Of a stretch of DNA of 64,000 nucleotides, positions 1 to 11,597 are shown piece by piece. The notes under the pieces were generated by a model that made no database searches, had not been told where the DNA came from, and saw only the letters and a list, made by a program, of their open reading frames with translations. The stretch is from the NCBI RefSeq assembly GCF_021134715.1, contig NC_060018.1, positions 6,961,501 through 7,025,500 on the forward strand, read 5' to 3'. The position numbers and the translations under genes are program-made. The stretch is from Daphnia pulex (taxonomy: Eukaryota > Arthropoda > Branchiopoda > Diplostraca > Daphniidae). Positions within the stretch are counted from its first letter, which is position 1; every line of letters starts with the position of its first letter.

Positions 1-1777
1 AGATTCTGGCTTACGAAACAGTCAAAACTGAACCCAACCTTAAGCGTTCCAACACTAAGCGAAAATCAGAAGTTCTTTCGACTTCTCCAATTAAAAAATC
101 TAAGGTAACCGTTCTTTCTGATACCAAAAGTATTCCCTCTTCAAATTCCATTTCTCCGAAGAAAACATCGAGAAAGTCCGTGCCTTCTGCCACTCCTACT
201 CAAGTGTCGTTGGCCAAAACTCCAGCAAAACCCAAATCAACTTTGAAAAGTATTGCCGGAATAGCTAAATCCAATCGGAGCACAACCAAGAAAGGAAATG
301 AAGAAATTGAAGAAATCGCAGTAGCAGCAGAGGGGAGACCAGTTCGTTCAAGTAGGAGGGTATCGATGACGTTGGCCATGGAAGATCAAGTGGAGGCGAG
401 TTTCTTGGAGGCATTGTCACCAGAACAAAGAGTTCGAGTTGCAGAGCAGAAATGTCCATTTTGTTCCAAGCATTACGTGTATCGCAGCAACTTCAAAAGA
501 CATTTGCTCGAGGGTTGCGATACAATTGATGTCGATGAGCCATCCGTTAACCTCACTCCAACTAACAACAAGAAACCAAGTGACGATAAAATCAATAAAG
601 AAAAAAAATCTTCTGTTTCTTCAAGTTCGGTTTTAAAAGCGGAAAGAAAAGAGAAACGCCAAACAATTGAATCGGATTTAAAGAAGGTTGAAAACAAGCC
701 CCCCAAAAAGAAAAAGGCAGAAGAGATTCCGGAAGGAAAAATTAAAAAAACTGTTGAAAAGAAAAGTAATAAGACGCCTCATTCGCCTATTTCAAAGTCA
801 TCAAAGTTGCAAGAGCTAAAAAAATCAACAGAAACTCGTTCGCGGAAAGAAGCAGTCAAGTTAACTCCGTCGCCATCCAACCAGAAGGCGAAGCAAATTC
901 ACAGTAAAAAGACGCAAAATAAGATAGAAATAGCAAAACAAAATAGAAATGGAAAACCCTCGGCAAGAGAAGAAGAAAATATGAACAACGTTACTAAGGT
1001 CAGAGGCGAAGAAAATATTACGAAGAATTCTGATAAATTTGACCTTCCCAAAAGAAATGGAAGGAAACCAACTGCCGCACCAAAGTCGAAGAAATCTAAT
1101 TCGCCGTCTTTATCAGCAGATATAGTTACACTCGTAGAAGACGAAGCTGGGTGTTCTGATCAAGGTAACAACAAATCTAAAGTTAATTTTTTGCCAGATT
1201 CTAATAATTTTGATTTTAGAAGATAAAGAACTTCACAGCAATAATGGAGTTGATCATCAACTTGAAAAAACAGCCAATCAAACTCAAGGTGATGACCAAA
1301 TAGGCAAATCAACTTTTACGGAAAAAGATCGTGAACCTGAATGCAATCATCTTAAAATGGACGGTTCCAAAATATTAAATGGGAATTGTGGTTCTAATCG
1401 CGCATTACGCTCTTCAACGACATCCAAATACGATCTTAATAAGGTCAGTAATTTTTTTTTTAGAATAATGGAAACATGCACGGATTTTATTTATTGACTA
1501 TTGTTTTTATTAATTTTTGTTTGAAATCTGCAGTCACATGCCCTTGACAGACTCAAACTTGGCCAAGCACTAGACAATGCCATCAGTGAAATTTTTAAGT
1601 CCTACACTTACTTTACTAAGTATGTATATCACATTACATTACTACCACAGATATTCTAGTCTTCTAAAAATTAAATTTGATCTGTACGTAATTATATTTT
1701 TATTTGATAGGTATCCTATTCAAATACGTCGTTTGAAAAATTTGGCCCAAGCGTACCTTCAACCTACAAGCTACTAA
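1..1777 (+). CDS. lysine-rich C2HC zinc-finger protein, 5' end missing
   Basis: I do not recognise this gene. The reading frame is open from base 3, so the start lies left of the window. Exons seen: 3-1164, 1220-1443, 1534-1619 and 1711-1777, with GT-AG introns in consistent phases. One compact zinc-finger-like motif lies at about 450-530: Cys-x2-Cys, then His and Cys (CPFCSKHYVYRSNFKRHLLEGC pattern, a C2HC variant). The remainder is low-complexity Lys/Ser/Glu-rich sequence with repeated KK and SK clusters, typical of a nuclear, probably DNA- or chromatin-associated protein. The C-terminal 50 residues are better ordered, with a short helical stretch ending in LAQAYLQPTSY. The role is unknown; nuclear location is inferred from basic composition only. 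Confidence 0.7.
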
Positions 1778-2371
1778 TGTGACCCCTACTTTCCTGTTGA
1801 TTAATAGCCTATGGAATAATATTCTCTGCGGTGTGAGAGGAGTAGAAAACTAGAAACTTGTTAGTTACGACCCACGTTCTCTACCTCACTCAGCAAACGA
1901 GCAGAATCAACAAATCCTCTTGGATTAAATTTCATTCAGCTGCATGAACAATATCGTGCGTGGGTCAAATTTGTTTCAGCTATCTACCTCGTTCCCTGCC
2001 ACTCACTTTCTCTTAAACCCCATTTTTTGTTTCCTTTTTTTGTTTTTCAAATATTGTTTTTTCCTGTGTACATATAATTTTGGTTTTGTTCCGTCTTTGT
2101 CTCCGGCAATTTCCTCTTAGATAGTACGCAATGAAATGATTTTGTTTAAATCGTGATCTCTTTGCTGATTTGACTAAGAATTGAGTTTTCAGCAATAGTG
2201 ATACGCAAATACAGTTCGAACTTTTCGATGACGAAATTTTCAATTTTACGTCATTTTGAATATCGATTTTGAAACCTTGGATCTCCTACCTAACAACGTT
2301 TGAAGAAGTGTATAAATTAGCCTTTTTTTATATGATGAGTACATGTAATATTGTAATAAGTAAAACAATTG
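1778..2371. other. convergent intergenic spacer
   Basis: This spacer separates the ends of two convergent genes, the zinc-finger gene on + and peptidyl-tRNA hydrolase on -. It holds AT-rich sequence with T-runs around 2030-2060 that would serve the 3' ends on both strands. I see no coding frame of substance and no RNA gene. Confidence 0.6.
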
Positions 2372-3275
2372 TTACAACAATTTCAATTTCCCGGTAATTT
2401 CATTTACGTCGGATTCTTTCCCAAAAATTGATAAGACAGTATTCGAGCCAGGTGCCACTTGAGTGTGACCTGCATCACTCACAAGGTAGTGAAGTAAACC
2501 AGATTCTTTTGCTTTCTGCATTAAATCAAGGAGATGCTGCTTGTTTTCTCCTTTCAATGCAATCTTCCTTTCTCTATTGGAGGGGGAGAAACATTTTCAA
2601 GATTTTATAAAAGATTTATGCTGTGTAATCTACCCATGCTATGATCATTACCCATCATAGTCTTCCCAACAAGACAAGGGTCCACATTCTTTACTGTTTT
2701 CCATTTCTTTATCAATTAGCTCACGATGTAACCCCAATGCAGCATGGGCCACCTGTAGACATTACACCATATTAATATGACAATGGTAAAATTTAAATAA
2801 AATTTAAAGATTTACTTGTGCTGCTATTTTTCCCACACCCATGCCTAATTCCATGTTAACAACAAACACCATTTTGTATGGTCCATCATAATCTTCTGGC
2901 AATTCCTCATCTTCTTCTTCACTTCCAGTGTCACCATTCATGTTTTCTAGAGATACAGAACCTGTCAAACAAATTAAACAAAAAACTATCATTGAGTTTC
3001 TTCTGAATTCAAATTCTTACCTGCAAGCTTCTCTATTTCATCAACAGTGATAGGAATGTCTGGAAGAGTTAGATCAGGATGATCAAAAATCCATGTAGCT
3101 GCAATTTCTGCTGAGCTATTTCCTGTGTTGAGTAGTGCCTGTAAATTAGGATTTGTTTCAATATGGGATAACAAACACCAAAGAAGGGGAAATGGTTACG
3201 TACCCTTTCTGCAACATTTCGGGAAATTCCCATAGATAACAAGATGTCAACAAATTCTTCGTTGGGTTTCCACAT
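2372..3275 (-). CDS. PTRH2: peptidyl-tRNA hydrolase 2 with N-terminal UBA-like domain
   Basis: Five exons (3204-3275, 3021-3138, 2816-2961, 2652-2752, 2372-2573) give 212 aa with matching phases. Residues 1-60 form a UBA-like helix bundle ([17 protein letters not shown], then ALLNTGNSS and [10 protein letters not shown]). An acidic linker follows. The Pth2 fold starts at YKMVFVVN and carries the family block [10 protein letters not shown], and the C-terminal part has [14 protein letters not shown]. The Pth2 family releases peptides from stalled peptidyl-tRNA. The vertebrate mitochondrial form has a membrane anchor instead of UBA, whereas the UBA-Pth2 layout is known from invertebrates, so a cytosolic enzyme with a ubiquitin link is likely. 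The start at 3275 is the first Met in frame with the UBA-like region. Transcribed divergently from the LRR gene at 3878. Confidence 0.92.
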
Positions 3276-3877
3276 GAAGAAAATCTTTGTTAGTGTCACA
3301 GGTAGTGTGTTTTTCTTCTTGTGGTTCTTGGTGTGAAGATATCCAATACAGAATTTTAAAATCAAAATCAATTTACCAGCTATGAAATTGTGTAAGTGAA
3401 TTTCCTGTTTGCTCGATACAGACTCGACAGCCAGTACTCCACATGGTCTGGAGCAGACGAATTTTTGATTCAATCCGATTTTTTTGTTTTGACAAGAGAG
3501 CCGTCAAGCCATTGTCCGTCGCTAGTTGTCGCCACTCGCCACTGTCGTACTAAAGTCCGAAAATGAAATTTCTAAAAAAAAAAAAAAGCAAAAACTTGTG
3601 TGCATTTCCGAATTAAAAATTGTTTGTGCTTCTTTCTAAAATGGTCATTCTAAAATTACAAGGTTAGGCTTTTGAAAGTAGACTGTGGAGAGTAGGCATT
3701 ACGCAGTAGCATGAATTTGGCGCTCAGTCCATAGCAGACGAACTTGAAATGATAAACAATCGTCTGTTCAATGTGCTAGACTGCTAGGTAGTATTAAACA
3801 CGTTTTAGTTCATAGACCTAGTCTAATAAAAGAGCACTTACGAATTTGATATCATTCCAAAATACTCGTATTTCAAT
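3276..3877. promoter_or_regulatory. divergent promoter region, PTRH2 (-) / LRR gene (+)
   Basis: About 600 bp between two start codons that point away from each other. It must hold both promoters. I see no clear TATA box. A short A-run lies at 3576-3587. No coding frame is convincing; the minus-strand frame overlapping 3276-3473 is 5' leader of PTRH2. Confidence 0.5.
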
Positions 3878-6130
3878 ATGAGGAAAAGATTTTTTGTCAC
3901 TCGCCTTGAGGAGATAGCTTTCACGGCGTGTTATCGTGAAATTCTCAGTAATTTACTCCTTTGTCCTGAACATCGACCTGAAGACAGACGTGGCATGAAT
4001 TCTTATTCATCTCTTATTTCGCTTAACCCTTTCTTTTCTAGCTCAAATATTCGTGGATTTGTCAGAAGTCGCTTGAACCATCATCTTATTGGAATAATGA
4101 ATGATGATATAAGGAAAAAGTTTATTTGTGAATTCAACAGAAACTTTTATGACGCTGATCAGAAATCAGACATTTGGGTTTTCTTGGACTGTGTTCTGGA
4201 TAACAGCTTTACTGAGCTTGAAACCCATGTTGTTTTTCCAAAAACAGAGCCAAATGAAAAGTTTGTTCACAGTATTTGTAATCGCTCACCGAGTGTTGAA
4301 GTATTGAAAATGAATTTTGAAATGGTGTCAAAGTCAACACCTATGGCGAAATTGAGTCCCATTATTTCATCACTGTCATCCTTGGTTAATTTAAACAGCC
4401 TTTCACTTAATCTTCTCCACAAACACCACAGGGAATTACTGAACTGCATAGGAATTTCATGTCCAAGATTGCAACATTTCTGCATCACTGGATTTCGCAT
4501 TCTTAAGAAAGATATTCTTGCATTAATGCTTGGGGAAAAACTGAAACAGTTTCCTGAAAAAGAAATGGTTGAAGAAGAAAAAAATGTCATTTTGGAAATA
4601 TTAACTGAATACCTCAGTCCATTCTGTTTCACTCTTCAACACTTGCAACTAGAAGACCTAGAAGAGAAGAAAAAATTTCGAAAAGGCTCTGAATTCTCCG
4701 GACTTTATCCAGCTTCTGTCGCTCTGCTGTTGCGCCACATGCCGAATTTGAGGCGAATCGACCATTCTGGTTCTTCTGTCAGTTCTGCCATCAAGCTACT
4801 TCATCAAATTCCATCTGCAAATGAGACCCTTGGAAGTAATCATAAAAATATTTATGAAGCAAGCCAAGATTATACAAATCCTCGTCTTCCCTCACCATTC
4901 ATTACCAATTCACCTTTCTCTGGTAATAGTTTTGTACATTTATCATGAAAATAATATGCCATTTCAATAAGGATTTTTTAAAAGCTGCTATATCATGTAT
5001 GTGTATTTTTTTAGGTATAATCTCCCTAACCAGCATAGATTTTGTCAACATTCGGGATGAAATTCTGATGAAGGCCGTTGGTCGGATGTGTCCTCATTTA
5101 AAGGAAGTGACGTTCTCAGAATTGCTACATACTGATGCTATTTCACCCGATCAGCTATTCTCCATCTTAACAACGGAATGGCCCAAGGTGAATTGTCTTA
5201 ACATCAACTTAATTGAATTTACCAACCTTTGCTAATATTATTTATTCTTCATTTGATATGCAGGTTGAACGCGTAACTTTAATAAAAGTTTCAACGAATT
5301 ATCGCAAAGCAATTCTTCGTGCCCTCGGCGCTCAATTGTCCCAGCTCACGTTTGTCTCTTGCGAGCTGATTGATGTTGCTGATCTTATCTCTTGCGCGGA
5401 ATTGGAGGTTTTACGAATTTTCTTCTCATCCACGCTATTGTTACCAAGTGAAAATCCAGAGGAGAAGTACTTCCCTCCCGAGGCGTTCCTTCCAAAACTC
5501 AACCGTCTAGAAAGTGACATTTGCCTTAGTTCGAGATACTCGCATCTGTTTGAAGAAAAAAGTACTTTGACATATTTGGATCTCGAATGCTGTCATGTCG
5601 GTACAAAAGCTTCCACAATTTCGAACTGGAACGAAATAACAAAGAATTGGCAACGAATTCATACTTTGCACATTCGCCAGTGCACTGGACTTACGATGGC
5701 TGGAACTAAAACTCTCACTCTTCAGCTGACTAAGTTGAAAGAGCTGAGCCTCCCTAGTGGAATGTTGAATTATAAGGACGAAAGAGAAATCTCTTATGAT
5801 TTGATGAATCGCTTCAACAAGGGGCCACTGAAGATTTGTTTAAAATTTGAACGCAGCCAATCTTCCCTAATTTGTTCATATCAGGATCAGAACGGCCCAT
5901 ACGAAACTTCCGATGAAGAACTAAGCAGCGGAGATTCGGATGAATCGAGCCACGGTTTTGGCACAAGGAATGATTTGGATGCGAGGGAGGATTATGGCGG
6001 CTGGATGGATGAAATTGACGTTTTCAACGAAGATGTTGAGGACTTCTTTGAAGAATACGATGATGATGAAGATGTTGAGGACTTCTTTGAAGAAAACGAT
6101 GATGGGGAAGATGATTTTCTTAATTGGTGA
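3878..6130 (+). CDS. leucine-rich-repeat-like protein with acidic tail
   Basis: Three exons (3878-4922, 5015-5187, 5264-6130) give 694 aa. There is no signal peptide or membrane segment. From about residue 120 the protein shows irregular leucine-rich repeats of the F-box/RNI kind (LVNLNSLSLNLL, CPRLQHFCITGF, MPNLRRIDHSG, CPHLKEVTFSEL, TYLDLECC), and an F-box itself is not recognisable in the first 60 residues. The last 60 residues are strongly acidic and include a duplicated block with core DVEDFFEE, encoded by a 39-bp tandem repeat. This resembles the lineage-specific LRR families of arthropods. A substrate-adaptor role is possible but not shown. The start is the first Met of the long frame. 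Confidence 0.75.
6030..6107 (+). repeat. 39-bp tandem duplication in coding tail
   Basis: Two nearly identical 39-bp units, starting at 6030 and 6069, encode EDVEDFFEE followed by Tyr/Asn and a run of Asp. They differ at a few bases only, so the duplication is recent. It keeps frame and lengthens the acidic tail. Confidence 0.85.
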
Positions 6131-6876
6131 TGACGATCAAGATGATTGGTGAAAAGTTTTGTTGATCAATAACTTAACTTAAATTGCTGAATGATCCTTG
6201 TGTAACTAGCTTGTCATGGTTATCAGTAATGCCTTGTCTTCGTATGCGCCATGTCTTAATACATGTTAAAGCCTCATCTAAACAAAAATGCATTATTGTA
6301 ATTCCCGTAACATTAAAAAAAAATCATAATCAAGAAATAAAAAAAAAACAAATAAAAATTAGAATATGTTTTGGAATTTAGAATTTTTTACTTGTTTTGG
6401 TAACTTTTTTGTCCTTTTTTTAGGTTTTGTTTGGCTTAGTTCTATCCCTATGGTTCTATTTTTTGTTTTTAAATTTTTTTAAAAAAAGCTTCGTGAATCA
6501 TGATTAGTTTTAATGACGTACGTCAGTTTTTCATCGCTAGATGGCATGATAGCTTTCTTCTCCTCCAACCGCTTTCCTCTCCCAACTCCCACAATCCATA
6601 TTATCTACCATTCTCCAGGACCACCACAACCATACACATTTTTTGTGCGTCTTCTGATTGACCTCGTCCGACTTGACTGAGTAGAATCGAAATACTGTTT
6701 TTTTTCCTATTTAGTCTCATCGTTTGTAATTAATTGGATAGAATTTAACTGTAGTGATTATTCTCGTGTTTTTGAAGCGATTAAAGGTAAAACAGAGCCT
6801 TTAGATTTTTTGAAGTATCAATTAGAAGTTTTAATTGTGTTGAAAACTATCTTTCAGTGAAAGAGTAGACTGAAAA
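6131..6876. promoter_or_regulatory. spacer: 3' end of LRR gene and leader/promoter of LENG8
   Basis: AATAAA at 6336-6341 and a second AATAAA near 6351 are candidate polyadenylation signals of the LRR gene. The stretch from about 6500 to 6876 is pyrimidine-rich and holds the promoter and 5' leader of the LENG8 gene. A leader intron cannot be excluded because CTTTCAG occurs shortly before the start codon at 6877. No other gene is visible. Confidence 0.5.
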
Positions 6877-9800
6877 ATGGGAGATGGAACAACAAATACC
6901 TCACAGCAGCAATCCAACCAACAGCAAGCAAGTCAAGCAGGGTGGCAGCAACAATATCCAGGCTATTACAATTTCCCTACAATTCCTGGCCAATCTTACC
7001 CGTAAGTTTTTTGTTCAATTCTTCGGTTAATTTGCTTGAGCATTTGGGTTTTGGGGAAGGGAAGTACTGTGTTGATCATCATTATCAACACATCAGACTC
7101 TCTAATCCATTGTTTAAATGCCTGTAATTACATATTTTTTGCAATCTGATGTTTCTTAACTGTAAAGTGTATAGTGTGTTCATTGAAACACTTTCATGGG
7201 GCTATGGGAAATATTGTCATTCATTCTCTTAATTATTGTATTACATTTTACAGGCCATACCCATACCAAGTACCACATGGACAGATGACTTATTACCCAT
7301 ATGTAAGTACACTTTCTGTTTTTGTTTATGTATTATGTATTTTAAAATTTATACATGTCTATGATATTTTTGTAGGCATATGGTTATCCTACACCCATGC
7401 AAGGCCAGTGGATGGGGCAAGGCACTTGGAATGGGGCTGGATATCAAATGCCTCCTGTAACTTCTAGTTCAGGAAATGCTGCTGCTCCACCACCTTTGCC
7501 AAGTCTTCCACCACCCCCTCCACCACCACCTCCTCCTCCTACTCTATCAACTTCATTTGAACCACCCCCTCCAGGTTCCATTAAATTCACCATTCCTTCC
7601 AAAGGCAGTAATAAATTGCAGAAGGTTAAGCAAGAAAATAAGGCTCCTGGTCCCATCCAGGTTCCACAATACCCAACAAGCCCTCAAGTGGCAACCTCCA
7701 GTGCTCAACAGAACATCCAGAACAAATCTCCTGAGCAAACATTTTCACAAACTAAGGGTTCAGGGATGCCGGTTGATTGGCCAGATAGTCTACGTCGTTA
7801 CGTCGAGCGATGTTTTGCCATGTGCCAGTCATCTGTTGACAAAGATTTTGTTGAACTAATTCTTAAGGGGAAAATCACCTCGGCATCAAGGGAGGGGAAA
7901 GCCCTAAGCAAAGATTGGGATAATGAACCACTTCCGAATCTGTCAAGGGTAAGTTTGTTATTAATTTGAGGTTAAAACAATTTTATTCATTGTTCAATTT
8001 CAATTCTAAGGTGGAAAATGCCGTTCCAACGAGTGGAGTTGCTTCTAGTCTGAAAGCAGGGACGTCTGGATTTAACGTATCTCCCATGAAAAACGGAGTT
8101 AATATTTTAGGCTCCACAGCCGGGGGAGCTTCTGCATTCAGGATGCAGCCAAATTCTGGACAGGATATCTCTCCATTCAAAACTGCGCCGAGTAGCATAG
8201 GGATTTCAGCTGTTAAACCGGTTACTGATACTCCGTCTTTCAAGAATGGAGCAGCTAGCAATTCGAGCAATAATTCCTTTAAGACGGGAGCTTCCATACT
8301 AGGAATATCCGCTTTGAAGACATCAGTTGGAACTAAACAAAACCAAATCTCGTTTCAGTTTAAGGGACAAAGAAAGGCGCTTTACGGTACTGCACTGAGG
8401 AAGTCATCATCATCATCGTCAACCTCATCTTCTCGTTCACGAAGTCGTTCTCCCGTTGGTAGGCAACGTTCCAGCAGTCGCTCCAGGTCTCGGTCTCGAA
8501 GCCGTTCTCCCTCCCGTTCACGATTGTCTCCCACTAGTCGCTCTTCACCTGCAAAGAAACTCACCAAATCCCAGCAAAAGAAACTGAAAAAGAAGAACCA
8601 AAACCAAAAGAAGTCGTTGGGTGCCGCTGGAAAAGGTGGTTTAGGTTTGGGATCGGTCAACCGAACCGTCTTGGGTGCAAATTGGACATCTCCAGACAAA
8701 CTGCGTAAGCGTCAGGCTCGCTTCCAAGTGCCCAAGAAAACCCGGCTAACGACATTGGGTGACAGCAGCTTGTACAGGGAAGACGTTACTGGGGAAGAAG
8801 ATTGGTCGAATTTACTTATCGTTGGTACGTGTTGCGAAGTTGAGAAGCCATTTTTTAGGTTGACTGCTGCTCCTGACCCGTCGACTGTCAGACCTGTACA
8901 CATTCTGAAAAAAGCTCTTTATAAAGTAAGTTGGGTTTTTGTTCATGTTTACGTTAATTTACTTTATTATAATCGTGTTATATTTTTGTTTGTTTTCCAT
9001 GTACAGGTTAAAACATCTTGGGTTGCTAATCCTGATTACCGGTCATGTTGTGATCAAATGAAATCCATAAGACAGGATTTGACAGTACAGGGTATTCGGG
9101 ATTCCTTTACAGTTGAAGTCTACGAAACACACGCCCGTCTAGCTCTGGAGGCTGCCGACCACGAGGAATTCAATCAATGTCAGACGCAGTTAAAGGCTCT
9201 TCACCATGAATTAGGAGGAAAGAACCTACTTGAATTTACTGCCTACAGGATCCTCTACTACATTTTTACTAAGAGTACCATGGGTATGTTTTAATGATTT
9301 TTTTCGGGTGACACATTTGTTATAATTATGAATTTACAACAATAGATTTGAACACGACTATGGCCAGCTTGACTCGTGAAGAAAAGGCAGACGATTGTGT
9401 CGCTCATGCCTTAGAGGTACGTTCATCCTGGGCGTTGGCAAACTTTCGGCGTTTTTTCCGACTGTATAATCACGCTCCTCGAATGTCGGCACACTTGATG
9501 AGCTGGTTTGCCGACAGGGAGAGAAAACTTGCTTTAAAGACACTCATCAAAGCGTACGTATTGTATTTTTTTTACTTGCTAATTTTTAAGAAGTGGTCGT
9601 GCCTCATCTAACAGGGGATTTAGGCACAAAATTTCACCCCTAATTTTCCGTTTCTTTAATAATCAAGCAAAATCAAGTTATTAAGTTTATAAACGTACAA
9701 CATTACTTTCCAGGATCAACGGACGGGTTTTCTTACAATATTTTATTGTTTTTTGAAAGGGTGGTCAAAATTCTTGGAAATGCATTCTTTTTAAAGAAAA

Positions 9801-10164
9801 GTTAATTCGAATCCCTTTTACAAATTATTAGAAATTCGTAGCATTTTTTTTTTTATTATTATTTTCATGTTATGAAAAAGTTCTTGTTGTTAAATTTCTT
9901 CTGATTGAATGCATATATGCAAGATTTTGACCCTCTCATGTTGTGTCCTGTTGATACTTTGCCTGTATGTGAAATAATGGTCCTTACGCTTATACCATTA
10001 GTTATCGTCCAAATATTCCGGTGGAGTTGGTGACGACGCAACTTGGATTTCCTACGTTGGACGCTTGGTACGACTTTTCAAAGGAGCTGCCTATCGTCTA
10101 TTCTGATGATAGCAAAGCTCAGATTGATTGTAAAGCTAGTACTGCTAATTTGACTGCCTGGTGA
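6877..10164 (+). CDS. LENG8: LENG8 homologue, SAC3/GANP-domain protein
   Basis: Seven exons (6877-7001, 7254-7302, 7376-7948, 8011-8925, 9007-9283, 9346-9553, 10002-10164) give 769 aa. The order is a Gln-rich N-terminus, a proline run at about residues 95-115, a conserved helix [14 protein letters not shown], an RS-rich tract at about 380-430, a Lys-rich stretch, then the SAC3/GANP/THP3 domain from about 510 to the end. Diagnostic blocks are [41 protein letters not shown] and [16 protein letters not shown]8 is the metazoan relative of yeast Thp3, an SR-linked nuclear factor tied to splicing and mRNA export. The final coding exon lies after a 448-bp intron, longer than the others. The start is the only Met before the Gln-rich segment. 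Confidence 0.95.
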
Positions 10165-10576
10165 ATGCGATGGTTACTAGTGTTCTCTCCCGTTCAAGTT
10201 TTGTCTTAATTTGAAAAAACCTCGTTGATAACAAGCTCCACATAATTTCCTTAAGAAGCCAGCCAAAATTCCACCGAAGCAGTTAAGAAAATTCGGATAA
10301 AATGGAACTCCACAGTTATCCATGAATGAAGCTAATTTTCGACTATAGATTTGCAGCAATGTTTGAGGGGATCTGAGTTTCGATTATCCATTTATATGAA
10401 GGCTTTCACAGAATTCCGCTGTTACAAACTTACATATGACCTTTGCACGATTCTATTCAAATCGGATAGCTTGCATCTATTTAAATTCAGTCGTTATTTT
10501 CCTTCTGTGTGATACTCGAACAGTGTCGAAAATCTTTTTCATCCTTGTTGCCTAGGCCAATCTGCTTCCTTCGCAT

Positions 10577-10582
10577 AATAAA
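10577..10582 (+). terminator. polyadenylation signal, LENG8
   Basis: AATAAA about 410 bases after the LENG8 stop codon, followed by T-rich sequence. It is the first canonical hexamer after the stop and fits a moderate 3' UTR. Confidence 0.5.
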
Positions 10583-10870
10583 ATTTTTTGTCTGAATTTC
10601 TCTGGAATTATTTACTTAGTCTTTATATTTGCGTGATGAACGTTTGTAATTTGAACTCGATAAATTTACTTTAATTACGTAAAATTGTAAAATTTTGAAA
10701 GGGGAAATTCGGAAAACCAAAAAATGTCGATAAGCATAAACTGACAACAGTGTATTTGCTGTCTGTAAAACATGCTGTAAAAACTAAAAACTTGGATTGA
10801 TTCTTGATCTTGCTGTGTCCATGTGCTTAAAGCTCAAACTTGCTTGAGTACTTGTTAAGTGGTTTTTATT
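10583..10870 (+). promoter_or_regulatory. promoter/leader of the AROS-DPM2-NMRK trio
   Basis: This is the only spacer upstream of AROS and would drive the whole trio if it is polycistronic. AT-rich, without a convincing TATA box or E-box. No open frame of interest. Confidence 0.35.
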
Positions 10871-11333
10871 ATGTCGACCTCTTTATTGAAAAAAAGTTTG
10901 AAACTGTTTGAGAAAGAAGAAAAACACGACAAATCAACCAAGAAAACACCACCAAGAAACGTTAAAGGCGCCATCGGGAAAGCTATCAAGAAACAAGCGA
11001 CTGTTAAGGACCGAAAAGTTAAATCAGCAATTGATCAGTTTGTCAAGAAACATCCCAAGCAAGATAGGACTCTGGAAAACTTGGCTCTGCTAGATAAGCT
11101 GTCACAGAAAAAATCAGTCACACAGGAATCTGCAAACAAGGTTAGAATTTCAAAGATATTTCGTCTTGCAAACATTTTTAAAATACAGATTGATTTTTTT
11201 TCAGATATTTTCTTACCAGTTAAAGAAACAACGTAAAACCATTGAAAAGAAGCCGAAAGCAAAAGAACAATCCACCGTGTTTACTGAGCAAGATTTTCTT
11301 AAGTTTGAACAAGAATACTTTGTCAAGGGATAA
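10871..11333 (+). CDS. RPS19BP1: active regulator of SIRT1 / RPS19-binding protein 1
   Basis: Two exons (10871-11140 and 11205-11333) give 132 aa. The N-terminus MSTSLLKKSLKLF matches the conserved start of the AROS family and chose the start at 10871 over an upstream Met at 10859. The C-terminus STVFTEQDFLKFEQEYF is the family signature. The middle is Lys-rich. In animals AROS/RPS19BP1 is nucleolar; it binds ribosomal protein S19, works in 40S maturation and was described as a SIRT1 activator. The stop codon lies only 22 bases before the start of the next gene on the same strand. Confidence 0.9.
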
Positions 11334-11355
11334 TAAGGCTAGTAACCCACAATAC

Positions 11356-11586
11356 ATGGCTGTAGGTCATGATGTTCTAATTGGGAAAATATTGCTCTTT
11401 CTGTGTGTCATTTTTGTACTCTATTATACATTTTGGACCATTTGTCTCCCACTGTTGGAACCCAATTTCTTTGCTCATCAATATTTTCCTGACAGCTTTT
11501 ATGCCATTGGTGTTCCCTTATCTGTTCTGAGTGTGATGGTGACTGTATTATCTGTGTATGCACTTTGGCTCATGAAATTTCAATAA
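11356..11586 (+). CDS. DPM2: dolichol-phosphate mannosyltransferase subunit 2
   Basis: Single-exon frame of 76 aa with two hydrophobic helices (about residues 8-33 and 48-74), separated by a short loop LLEPNFFAHQYFPDSFYAIG. Length, the two-helix hairpin, the YYTFW motif in helix 1 and the polar loop with HxYF match DPM2, the small ER membrane subunit that stabilises the catalytic DPM1 complex making dolichol-phosphate-mannose for glycosylation and GPI anchors. Its start lies 22 bases after the AROS stop and its stop lies 11 bases before the first in-frame Met of the kinase gene. There is no room for a normal promoter or terminator between them, so it is probably expressed from a shared transcript. 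Confidence 0.8.
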   Translation: MAVGHDVLIGKILLFLCVIFVLYYTFWTICLPLLEPNFFAHQYFPDSFYAIGVPLSVLSVMVTVLSVYALWLMKFQ

Positions 11587-11597
11587 TCTTAGTCTTC

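Noticed and set aside
1210-1497. A second gene start inside the zinc-finger gene
   Set aside because: The frame joins the upstream exon through a 55-bp GT-AG intron in the right phase, so it is the next exon.
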